A DNA stretch of 27,100 bases from Candidatus Delongbacteria bacterium (GTDB lineage Bacteria; JAGOEH01). The position numbers and the translations under genes were made by a program. The stretch spans positions 1 through 27,100 of the forward strand of contig JAGOEH010000022.1 in NCBI GenBank assembly GCA_017997825.1, read 5' to 3'. This document shows positions 1-6,406 of the stretch, piece by piece (position 1 is the stretch's first letter; the number at the start of each line of letters is the position of its first letter). The notes under the pieces were generated by a model. It saw only the letters and a list, made by a program, of their open reading frames with translations. It ran no database searches and was not told the DNA's origin.

Positions 1-1
1 A

Positions 2-574
2 TATGAACGGATAACCCGTGAAACACAAATCAGAATGACGATCAATCTAGATGGTCAGGGACAAAGCCGGATCGATACCGGGATCGGTTTTTTTGATCAT
101 CTGCTCGAAAATTTTGCCAAGCATGGACTGGTGGATCTGGAAGCGGATATAAAGGGCGATCTGCATGTGGATCAGCATCATACTGTCGAAGACACCGGTA
201 TCGCTCTGGGGGAACTGATTAAAAAAGCCTTGGGGGATAAAAAGGGAATCGCTCGGACCGGGTTTTTCATTTTTCCAATGGATGAAAGTTTGGTGCTCTC
301 GTCGCTGGATCTCTCCGGTCGTCCCTATCTGGTTTTTCAGGCCCAATTCAAGCATAAACGGGTGGGAGAGTTTGAAACCCATTTGACTGAGGATTTTTTT
401 CAGGGATTCTCAACGGCCCTGGGGGCCAATCTGCATATCCGGGTCGATTATGGGCGCTCCGATCATCATAAGATCGAAGCCATTTTCAAATCGGTGTCCC
501 GGTCGCTTCGGATGGCCTGTGCGCTTGAACCTAGAATCCGGGATCAAATTCCCAGTACCAAAGGAACATTATGA
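2..574 (+). CDS. hisB: Imidazoleglycerol-phosphate dehydratase, 5' end outside window
   Basis: Dehydrates imidazoleglycerol phosphate to imidazole acetol phosphate (histidine step 6). The reading frame is open to the left edge. The residues before the first in-window ATG (position 35) read YERITRETQIR, which matches the usual HisB N-terminus, so ATG 35 is not the true start and only a few residues are missing. Visible family motifs are GIGFFDHLL, DLHVDQHHTVEDTGIALGE and, near the C-terminus, DHHKIEAIFKSVSRSLR; these carry the paired histidines and acidic residues that bind the two manganese ions. The protein has the dehydratase domain only; no histidinol-phosphatase domain is visible, though a fused N-terminal domain upstream of the window cannot be excluded. 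The stop codon overlaps the hisH start by 4 bases (ATGA), so the two are translationally coupled. Confidence 0.97.
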   Translation, partial: YERITRETQIRMTINLDGQGQSRIDTGIGFFDHLLENFAKHGLVDLEADIKGDLHVDQHHTVEDTGIALGELIKKALGDKKGIARTGFFIFPMDESLVLSSLDLSGRPYLVFQAQFKHKRVGEFETHLTEDFFQGFSTALGANLHIRVDYGRSDHHKIEAIFKSVSRSLRMACALEPRIRDQIPSTKGTL

Positions 575-1170
575 TAGGAATTATTGATTACGGCGCCGGA
601 AACTTAGAATCAGTCCAGAAGGCGCTGACCTATTTGGGAGTTGAGAGTCGAATTGTTGGTCAACCCGATGCTCTAGAGTGTTGCCGGGGATTGATTTTAC
701 CCGGAGTCGGTAATTTCGGTGCGGCGGTTCAAACCCTTCACCGAAATGGTTTATTTCCTGAAATCAAGGCCTGGTTGGAACAGGACCGTCCTTTTTTAGG
801 AATATGCCTGGGAATGCAGCTATTGTTTCAAAACAGTGAGGAATCGCCTGCTGCAGAGGGATTCGGGATTCTTTCCGGGGAGGTCGTTTGGTTGAAAACC
901 CCCAAAATACCCCATATCGGGTGGAATGGGGTTCGGGTGATCCGGGCGGGTGATCTGTGGGATGGTATTCCGAATGAATCTTTTTTTTATTTTCTGCATA
1001 GTTTTATTGCTCAGCCTGGGGAGTCGGAACCGATTCTGGCTCAAACCGATTATTATGGAGATTTCCCGGTTGTTTTCAATCGCGGCCGGATTTATGGAGT
1101 CCAGTTTCATCCCGAAAAGAGCGGCCGGATCGGATTAAGGCTGTTGAACAATTGGAGCCGATTATGTTAG
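571..1170 (+). CDS. hisH: Imidazole glycerol phosphate synthase, glutaminase subunit
   Basis: Class I glutamine amidotransferase that releases ammonia from glutamine and passes it to HisF for step 5 of histidine synthesis. The N-terminus MIGIIDYGAGNLESV is typical of HisH. The catalytic triad is visible: the nucleophile Cys79 in FLGICLGMQLLF, and His180 and Glu182 in QFHPEKSG. At 199 residues it has the usual family length. An AAAGGA ribosome site lies just before the ATG, which overlaps the hisB stop by 4 bases. Its 3' end overlaps hisF by 7 bases, fitting obligate co-synthesis of the two subunits. Confidence 0.97.
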   Translation: MIGIIDYGAGNLESVQKALTYLGVESRIVGQPDALECCRGLILPGVGNFGAAVQTLHRNGLFPEIKAWLEQDRPFLGICLGMQLLFQNSEESPAAEGFGILSGEVVWLKTPKIPHIGWNGVRVIRAGDLWDGIPNESFFYFLHSFIAQPGESEPILAQTDYYGDFPVVFNRGRIYGVQFHPEKSGRIGLRLLNNWSRLC

Positions 1171-1916
1171 CCATTCGTATCATACCGTGTTTGGATATCG
1201 AAGACGGCCGGGTCGTCAAGGGGATCAAGTTCAAGGGGATTAAGGATGCCGGGGATCCGGTGGAATTGGCCGCGCGGTATAATGATCAGGGCGCGGATGA
1301 ACTGGTTTTTCTGGATATCGGCGCCTCCTATCGCAGCCGTCAGATCATGATTGATGTGGTCAAAAAGGTCTCCAGTCAGGTTTTTATTCCGCTGACGGTC
1401 GGCGGGGGAATTCGGAGTGTCGAGGATATGCGCCAGGTATTGAATGCCGGAGCGGATAAGGTTTCGGTCTGTACCTCGGCTCTGGATGATCCTGATTTGA
1501 TTACCCGGGGAGCGCAGGCTTTCGGATCCCAGTGTATTGTGCTGTCCATCGATGCCATGCGCCATGGGGATACCTGGATGGCTTATACCCATGGGGGTCG
1601 AAAACCCAGTTCATGGCCGGCCATCGAATGGGCTCATCGGGGTGCTGAACTGGGCGCAGGCGAAATTCTGCTCAATTCCATCGAAATGGATGGTACCCAG
1701 CAGGGATACGATCTCGAATTGACCTCCCGTATTGCCCAAGCCCTGCGGATTCCGGTCATCGCTTCCGGAGGAGCCGGTACCCTGGACCAGATCCGGGATG
1801 GGATCGTGAAAGGAAAAGCCGATGCGGTCCTTTTAGCTTCTCTCCTCCATTATCAACAGTTAACCATCCAGGATATCAAAGTCTATCTTAAAGAGAATGG
1901 AGTTATGGTACGATGA
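1164..1916 (+). CDS. hisF: Imidazole glycerol phosphate synthase, cyclase subunit
   Basis: TIM-barrel cyclase that uses ammonia from HisH to convert PRFAR into imidazoleglycerol phosphate and AICAR, the latter linking to purine synthesis. I place the start at ATG 1164 (MLAIRIIPCLDIEDG), preceded by GGAG at 1154-1157, because HisF proteins begin this way and it gives 251 residues, the normal length. The frame could also open at TTG 1152. The catalytic acids Asp11 (CLDIEDG) and Asp130 (LSIDAM) are present, as are the phosphate-binding GGGIRS and ASGGAG loops. It overlaps hisH upstream by 7 bases and the HisA fusion gene downstream by 4 (ATGA). Confidence 0.97.
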   Translation: MLAIRIIPCLDIEDGRVVKGIKFKGIKDAGDPVELAARYNDQGADELVFLDIGASYRSRQIMIDVVKKVSSQVFIPLTVGGGIRSVEDMRQVLNAGADKVSVCTSALDDPDLITRGAQAFGSQCIVLSIDAMRHGDTWMAYTHGGRKPSSWPAIEWAHRGAELGAGEILLNSIEMDGTQQGYDLELTSRIAQALRIPVIASGGAGTLDQIRDGIVKGKADAVLLASLLHYQQLTIQDIKVYLKENGVMVR

Positions 1917-3157
1917 TTATTGCTTCAATTGATCTGATGGGAGGGAAAGCGGTTCAGCTCAAGCAGGGGCGTGAAAAGATACTGGAACGTGATCGGCCGG
2001 AGGAATTGGCCCGCGACTTTGACCGTTACGGGGAGATCGCGGTGATCGATCTGGATCAGGCGATGCAGACCGGGGACAATACGGACGTGATCAAACCGCT
2101 GCTGAAACTGGGCGATTGCCGGGTCGGAGGCGGCATCCGATCGATGGAAAAGGCCAAACAGTGGATCGCCCTGGGTGCCAAGAAGGTGATTCTGGGATCG
2201 GCAGTTTTTGAAAATGATCAATTGAATATACCCTTGCTGGAACAGGTATCAAACGCTGTCGGTAAAGAACAGATTATCGTGGCCGTTGATGCCCGGCATG
2301 AAAAGATCGTAACCCGGGGCTGGACCCATCAGACCGGTCTGGATCTCTATGCCGCCGCCCAGGTCATCCAAAACTACGCTTCCGAACTCCTTTTTACCTG
2401 CGTGGAACGGGAAGGCACCATGACCGGAATCGATCTGGATCAGGTCCGCCGTCTTGATGAGGCCGTCACTATAAAAATCACCGCCGCCGGCGGGGTCCGT
2501 CAGCTCGATGAAATCCGGCAGCTCTCCGCGCTGGGAATCGATATTCAGTTGGGTATGGCCCTATATACCGGCGCTATTCGATTGGATGATGCCTTTATGG
2601 CGGGTCTTAACTGGAATTCCGGTCTGATCCCGACCATTACCCAGGATCAAACCGGCCAGGTTTTGACACTGGCTTACAGCTCTCCCGAATCCCTTCATAA
2701 GGTTTTTGAAACCGGCCGGATGTGGTTTTTTTCCAGGTCCCGCCGGAAACTCTGGATGAAAGGGGAGCAATCGGGGCATACCCAGGAAGTCCTTCGCCTG
2801 AGAGCCGATTGCGACCGCGACAGTCTGCTGGTTACGGTTTGTCCCCAGGGCCCGGCCTGCCATACCAATCAATACTCCTGTTTCGGCTATAAAAACTTTG
2901 CCTGGGAAGATCTGCTGGATGTCATTCGGGACCGTCTCGAAAATCCCTCTCCCAATTCCTATACGGCCAAACTGGATGATAAATTATTACGGCTCAAAAT
3001 AATGGAGGAAGCCGAAGAGGTATGCGACGCCCAAAAGCGGGACGATATTATCTGGGAAGCGGCCGATGTTCTTTACTTTTTATCGGTCCTTTTGGTTAAA
3101 AATAAGATCGGTGTCCAGGATGTTCTCCATGAACTCAATCGCCGGAGAAAAAAGTGA
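1913..3157 (+). CDS. Trifunctional fusion: HisA isomerase, HisI cyclohydrolase, HisE pyrophosphatase
   Basis: One uninterrupted 414-residue frame joins three histidine enzymes for consecutive steps 2, 3 and 4, from phosphoribosyl-ATP to PRFAR. Residues 1 to about 231 are a HisA TIM barrel: the acids Asp7 (ASIDLMGGKAVQL) and Asp126 (VAVDARHEK) are present, with phosphate loops VGGGIRS and AAGGV. Residues about 232-328 are HisI: SRSRRKLWMKGEQSGHT, the DCDRD magnesium site, and zinc cysteines Cys300, Cys316 and Cys323 at the spacing known for HisI. Residues about 329-414 are HisE, with KIMEEAEEV and WEAADVLYFLSVLL. The HisA-HisI junction (FMAGLNWNSGLIP) has almost no linker. All three active sites look intact. 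HisI-HisE fusion is common; the added N-terminal HisA is, to my knowledge, unusual. The start overlaps the hisF stop (ATGA) and the end overlaps hisD (GTGA). Confidence 0.95.
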   Translation: MIIASIDLMGGKAVQLKQGREKILERDRPEELARDFDRYGEIAVIDLDQAMQTGDNTDVIKPLLKLGDCRVGGGIRSMEKAKQWIALGAKKVILGSAVFENDQLNIPLLEQVSNAVGKEQIIVAVDARHEKIVTRGWTHQTGLDLYAAAQVIQNYASELLFTCVEREGTMTGIDLDQVRRLDEAVTIKITAAGGVRQLDEIRQLSALGIDIQLGMALYTGAIRLDDAFMAGLNWNSGLIPTITQDQTGQVLTLAYSSPESLHKVFETGRMWFFSRSRRKLWMKGEQSGHTQEVLRLRADCDRDSLLVTVCPQGPACHTNQYSCFGYKNFAWEDLLDVIRDRLENPSPNSYTAKLDDKLLRLKIMEEAEEVCDAQKRDDIIWEAADVLYFLSVLLVKNKIGVQDVLHELNRRRKK

Positions 3158-4416
3158 AAATTGTTCAGTTGACGGAGCTTAGCTCGGATTTTATTCAGCC
3201 TCAGATCATGAACCGGATCGATTCGGTTCGGTCGATTCTGGATCGGATTCGCTTGGAGGGTGATCCGGCTGTGCGGGATTATTCACGGAAGTTTGATCAG
3301 GTCGAGTTGGAGGAATTCAGGATCGGCCGGGATGAGATCATGACCGCCCATCACCGGATGCCGGATGATCTGAAAGCGGCCGTAACTCAATCGGCCTGTA
3401 ATATTCGCCGTTTTGCCCAGCGCCAGTTCCAACAGTTCGAGAATTTTGAGATTGAGATTGAACCCGGGGTGGTCACCGGCCAGCGGGTGATGCCGCTGCA
3501 ACGGGTTGGAGTATATGTGCCCGGGGGACGCTTCCCGCTGATTTCTTCCGTCCTGATGGGAGTGATTCCGGCTCAGGTGGCCGGAGTGGAAGAGATTATG
3601 GTTTGTTCTCCGCCCGGTTTTCAGGGGAGTTGTCATCCTCATATTCTGGCTGCTGCACATATCCTGGGTATTACGGAGATTTACCGGATCGGGGGAGTAC
3701 AGGCGATTGGTGCCATGGCGTACGGCACCCATTCCATCCGCCGGGTTAACAAAATCGTCGGGCCGGGTAATCAGTATGTCGCTCAGGCTAAAAAAGAGGT
3801 CTATGGTTCGGTCGGTATCGATTTTATCGCCGGTCCCAGTGAAATTATGATTATTGCCGATGCCTCGGCCGATCCCGATCGAGTGGCGGCGGATATCCTG
3901 AGTCAGGCCGAACATGATGTCGATGCCTCCGCCATTCTCATTACCGATTCCCAGGAACTGGCCGAACAGGTTCAGGCCAGGGTGGACGCCCGTTTGGCTG
4001 AATTGTCGACTCGTTCGGTGGCGATGATTTCACTGGAGCGGAACAGTCTGATCATTCTGGTCCGCCGTCTGAGCCAGGCCGTCGAGATCGCCAATCTGAA
4101 AGCTCCCGAGCATCTGGAGCTCCAAGTCAAAGATAGTGCCGGCCTGATTCCTGATCTGAAGAATTTCGGCAGTCTCTTTATCGGGTCATGGTCCACTGAA
4201 CCTTTAGGGGATTACAGCAGCGGGCTCAATCATACTTTGCCGACCAATCAAAGTGCCACCTATACCGGCGGATTGAGCGTCAAGGATTTCATTAAACTGC
4301 AGACCTATCTGAAGTGTAATGCTCAAGGGATTCGACAGATCGGACGCAGTGCCGTAATTTTGGCCGAAGCGGAAGGGCTTTCAGCCCATGCCGAGGCAGT
4401 CCGCGCCAGGCTTTAA
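3154..4416 (+). CDS. hisD: Histidinol dehydrogenase
   Basis: Zinc enzyme performing the last two NAD-dependent oxidations, from histidinol to histidine. The start is GTG 3154, with GGAGA at 3144-3148 and a 4-base overlap with the preceding fusion gene. Conserved elements appear in order: RVGVYVPGGRFPLISSV (118-133), GGVQAIGAMAYGT, KIVGPGNQYV, DFIAGPSEI, and GDYSSGLNHTLPT. Zinc ligands are Gln251, His254, Asp353 and His412; the catalytic pair Glu319-His320 lies in APEHLE. The length of 420 residues is normal. It is the last gene of the his block and meets pcm tail to tail, the two sharing a TTAA at the stops. Confidence 0.97.
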   Translation: MKIVQLTELSSDFIQPQIMNRIDSVRSILDRIRLEGDPAVRDYSRKFDQVELEEFRIGRDEIMTAHHRMPDDLKAAVTQSACNIRRFAQRQFQQFENFEIEIEPGVVTGQRVMPLQRVGVYVPGGRFPLISSVLMGVIPAQVAGVEEIMVCSPPGFQGSCHPHILAAAHILGITEIYRIGGVQAIGAMAYGTHSIRRVNKIVGPGNQYVAQAKKEVYGSVGIDFIAGPSEIMIIADASADPDRVAADILSQAEHDVDASAILITDSQELAEQVQARVDARLAELSTRSVAMISLERNSLIILVRRLSQAVEIANLKAPEHLELQVKDSAGLIPDLKNFGSLFIGSWSTEPLGDYSSGLNHTLPTNQSATYTGGLSVKDFIKLQTYLKCNAQGIRQIGRSAVILAEAEGLSAHAEAVRARL

Positions 4417-4429
4417 TACCCGGCCTGGC
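4405..4429. other. GC-rich inverted repeat over the hisD/pcm stop codons
   Basis: GCCAGGC (4405-4411) and GCCTGGC (4423-4429) form a perfect 7-base-pair stem around an 11-base loop that holds both convergent stop codons. No T-run follows on either strand, so it is not a standard intrinsic terminator. It may still end or stabilise the two converging transcripts. Confidence 0.4.
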
Positions 4430-5066
4430 CGATCAACGGGACAAAAATACAGGATGTCAGATTCTCCGATCTGATTCTCTCCCCGTTCTTTTCAATCCGC
4501 ATCAGGGACTGACACCAGCGAGGACCAACCGGGAGCACCATCATTCCTGCCTCAACCGATAATTGTGCGATCAGCCGGTCCGGTATTTGCGGAACCGCGG
4601 CGGTGATGATGATTCGATCAAATGGAGCCTTCTCGGGCCAGCCCAGACTTCCATCCCCGATTTCATACTCGATATTCTTAAATCCAAGCCGGTCCAACGT
4701 TTTTCGGGCTGCGTGACTCAAGGTCTCGATCCGCTCCATGCTGAATACCCAACGGCTCAATCCGGCCAGGACCGCGGTTTGATACCCGGATCCGGTTCCA
4801 ATCTCCAATACCCCTTCCGTTCCTTTCAATCGAAGCAATTCAGTCATGTACGCCACCATATACGGCTGCGAAATCGTCTGCCCCTCTCCGATCGGCTGCG
4901 GCTGATCCCGGTAAGCCTCTGCCCATTGATCTTCGGGCATGAATTCATGACGCGGGATGCTCCTCATCATGGCGATCACTTTCGGATCGGTCACTCCCCG
5001 TCTGATAATCTGAGACTCCACCATTTTTTGACGTTCGAATTCAAATATTCGCGGCTTTCGGAACAC
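4413..5066 (-). CDS. pcm: Protein-L-isoaspartate O-methyltransferase
   Basis: Cytoplasmic repair enzyme that methylates isoaspartyl residues of aged proteins using S-adenosylmethionine. It shows the family's KMVESQIIRRGVTDPKV opening, PRHEFMP, IGEGQTISQPYMVAYM, the SAM motif VLEIGTGSGYQTAVLAGL and FDRIIITAAVP. I choose GTG 5066 as start: GAGGAG lies five bases upstream and the resulting 217 residues fit the family. The frame continues to ATG 5135, but no ribosome site precedes that codon and a likely promoter lies inside the extension. The gene is alone on its strand and convergent with hisD; its 5' side is divergent from rubredoxin. Confidence 0.93.
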   Translation of the reverse strand: MFRKPRIFEFERQKMVESQIIRRGVTDPKVIAMMRSIPRHEFMPEDQWAEAYRDQPQPIGEGQTISQPYMVAYMTELLRLKGTEGVLEIGTGSGYQTAVLAGLSRWVFSMERIETLSHAARKTLDRLGFKNIEYEIGDGSLGWPEKAPFDRIIITAAVPQIPDRLIAQLSVEAGMMVLPVGPRWCQSLMRIEKNGERIRSENLTSCIFVPLIGQAGY

Positions 5067-5101
5067 ATTATCTCCTCTGATTGTCCAGCGTCTTATTAAA
5101 A

Positions 5102-5130
5102 AGTATAAACCTTCTCTTTTAAAAAAACAA
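5102..5130 (-). promoter_or_regulatory. Possible pcm promoter
   Basis: Read on the minus strand, TTGTTT (5125-5130) and TATACT (5102-5107) are separated by 17 bases, a plausible sigma-70 pair. Transcription would begin roughly 30 bases before the chosen GTG start of pcm. The -35 element matches only half of the consensus. Confidence 0.4.
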
Positions 5131-5153
5131 GTCATGATTTTTTTTACTTGATT

Positions 5154-5181
5154 TTTATAGTTCTTTCTATTAAATTATAAT
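5154..5181 (+). promoter_or_regulatory. Probable promoter of the rubredoxin-SOR-ferritin genes
   Basis: A perfect TATAAT (5176-5181) lies 16 bases after TTTATA (5154-5159) in an AT-rich intergenic stretch. It sits about 50 bases before the rubredoxin start. The -10 element is embedded in the near-palindrome ATTATAAT. I see no clear operator. Confidence 0.5.
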
Positions 5182-5230
5182 ATAGTTAAATTTCTTTTAC
5201 CGGTTACCATTTATCACCAAGGAGGATTCT

Positions 5231-5392
5231 ATGAAGAAGTATCGGTGTACAGTCTGCGGCTATATCTATGATCCGGAAGAGGGGGATTCCAGCTCCGGAA
5301 TTGCTCCCGGAACCGCGTTTGAGGATCTGCCTGATGATTGGGTATGTCCTTCCTGTGGAGTTGATAAAGACGCCTTTGACCCGATGGATTAA
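5231..5392 (+). CDS. Rubredoxin
   Basis: Small cytoplasmic iron protein of 53 residues that carries single electrons. Four cysteines in two CxxCG knuckles bind one iron: Cys6-Cys9 ([14 protein letters not shown]) and Cys39-Cys42 ([11 protein letters not shown]). The aromatic and proline core residues (DLPDDWVCP) are standard and the length is exactly typical. A strong AAGGAGG ribosome site ends six bases before the ATG. It is directly followed, 14 bases later, by desulfoferrodoxin, for which rubredoxin is the known electron donor in anaerobes. Confidence 0.97.
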   Translation: MKKYRCTVCGYIYDPEEGDSSSGIAPGTAFEDLPDDWVCPSCGVDKDAFDPMD

Positions 5393-5406
5393 AAAGGAGG
5401 TATTCT

Positions 5407-5781
5407 ATGCCCGCGCGATTGGAAATCTATAAATGTGTTCACTGCGGCAACATTGTGGAGGTGGTTCATGGCGGGGCCGGCACGCTGGTCTGCTGCGGCG
5501 AACCGATGCAATTGGTAAAAGAGAATACCGTCGATGCGGCGGTAGAGAAGCATATACCGATTGTTGAACCAACCGATCAGGGAATCCGGGTACAGGTCGG
5601 GAGTGTGGTTCATCCCTCTGAAGAAAAACACTACATCGAGTGGATCGAACTGATCACCGATGGAGTGGCCTATCGGCAATTTCTGGAACCCGGAATGAAA
5701 CCTGAAGCCTATTTCAACCTGAAACCGAAAACGTATACCGTCAGAGAATACTGTAACATTCATGGGCTTTGGAAAAACTGA
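5407..5781 (+). CDS. Desulfoferrodoxin (two-iron superoxide reductase)
   Basis: Reduces superoxide to hydrogen peroxide without making oxygen, using electrons from rubredoxin; a defence typical of anaerobes. The N-terminal desulforedoxin-like domain has Cys10, Cys13, Cys29 and Cys30 for the structural iron centre, so this is the 2Fe class. The catalytic centre ligands are His49 (EKH), His69 and His75 ([13 protein letters not shown]), and Cys116 and His119 (EYCNIHGLW). The length of 124 residues is typical. The ATG is preceded by AGGAGG six bases away. It is the middle gene of an oxygen-stress operon; 21 bases separate it from ferritin. Confidence 0.97.
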   Translation: MPARLEIYKCVHCGNIVEVVHGGAGTLVCCGEPMQLVKENTVDAAVEKHIPIVEPTDQGIRVQVGSVVHPSEEKHYIEWIELITDGVAYRQFLEPGMKPEAYFNLKPKTYTVREYCNIHGLWKN

Positions 5782-5802
5782 CAACCGAAAGGAACCCGGA
5801 TC

Positions 5803-6315
5803 ATGGTGATCAGTCAGAAAATGGAACAAGCTATCAACCAGCAGATCAATGCCGAATTGTATTCTTCCTATTTATATCTCTCCATGGCCGCTTATCTCGA
5901 TTCCCAGAATCTCAAGGGAATGGCCCAGTGGATGAAGGCACAGGCTCAGGAGGAAGTACTCCACGCTATGAAATTCTACCACTATTTGTATGATCGGGGA
6001 GGCAAGGTTGTCCTGAAGGCGATCGATATGCCCCAGTCCGTCTGGGAATCCCCTCTCAAGGTCTTTGAAGCGGGGTATGAGCATGAACAGAAGGTAACGG
6101 TCATGATCCATGAACTGGTTAAACTGGCCAAGAAGGAGAATGATTACGCTTCGGAAGTGTTTTTGAGCTGGTATGTCAGTGAACAGATTGAGGAGGAAGC
6201 CGACAGCAGCGAGATTGTGGAAACACTCAAGATGATCGGAAAACAGGGGCCTGCTCTGATGCAGATGGATCGGAAGCTGGGAGAAAGAAAACTGGGTGCC
6301 GCTGAGGATGTTTAA
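5803..6315 (+). CDS. Ferritin (non-haem, bacterial FtnA type)
   Basis: Iron-storage cage protein of 170 residues. The ferroxidase residues are visible: Glu18 (INAELYSSYLYLSMAAYL), Glu51 and His54 (QEEVLHAMKFY), Glu95 (EHEQKVT) and Gln128 (SEQIEEE). No haem-binding methionine of the bacterioferritin type is obvious, so ferritin is preferred. AAAGGA precedes the ATG by about ten bases. Third gene of the rubredoxin-SOR-ferritin operon: it would sequester iron set free by oxidants and lower Fenton chemistry from the peroxide made by the reductase. A strong terminator follows. Confidence 0.95.
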   Translation: MVISQKMEQAINQQINAELYSSYLYLSMAAYLDSQNLKGMAQWMKAQAQEEVLHAMKFYHYLYDRGGKVVLKAIDMPQSVWESPLKVFEAGYEHEQKVTVMIHELVKLAKKENDYASEVFLSWYVSEQIEEEADSSEIVETLKMIGKQGPALMQMDRKLGERKLGAAEDV

Positions 6316-6334
6316 TCCGATGAAACGATAACCC

Positions 6335-6366
6335 AAGGCGGGAGAGCAATCTCCCGCCTTTTTTTT
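6335..6366 (+). terminator. Rho-independent terminator after ferritin
   Basis: A perfect 11-base-pair stem, AAGGCGGGAGA (6335-6345) with TCTCCCGCCTT (6350-6360), is closed by the tetraloop GCAA and followed by six further T residues. It is the clearest terminator in the window and should end the oxygen-stress transcript. Confidence 0.93.
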
Positions 6367-6367
6367 G

Positions 6368-6389
6368 GGTGCGCCCGGCAGGGCGCACC
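6368..6389 (+). promoter_or_regulatory. Second hairpin just upstream of fhs
   Basis: GGTGCGCCC (6368-6376) and GGGCGCACC (6381-6389) form a perfect 9-base-pair GC-rich stem with a GGCA loop. It lies directly after the ferritin terminator and about 4 bases before the purine-rich ribosome site of fhs. It lacks a T-run, so it is not a terminator by itself. It could shield or expose the fhs ribosome site or stabilise the fhs 5' end. Confidence 0.6.
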
Positions 6390-6406
6390 GGCTGGGGGGG
6401 TGAACC

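Noticed and set aside
35-37. ATG taken as the hisB start
   Set aside because: The frame is open upstream and the upstream residues match the HisB N-terminus, so the gene starts before the window.
981-988. Run of eight T in hisH as a phase-variation tract
   Set aside because: It encodes Phe-Phe in a conserved region of an enzyme that would not be expected to switch; a short run that is probably stable.
3283-3915. 210-codon frame on the minus strand
   Set aside because: Fully antisense to the well-supported hisD, with no recognisable protein features.
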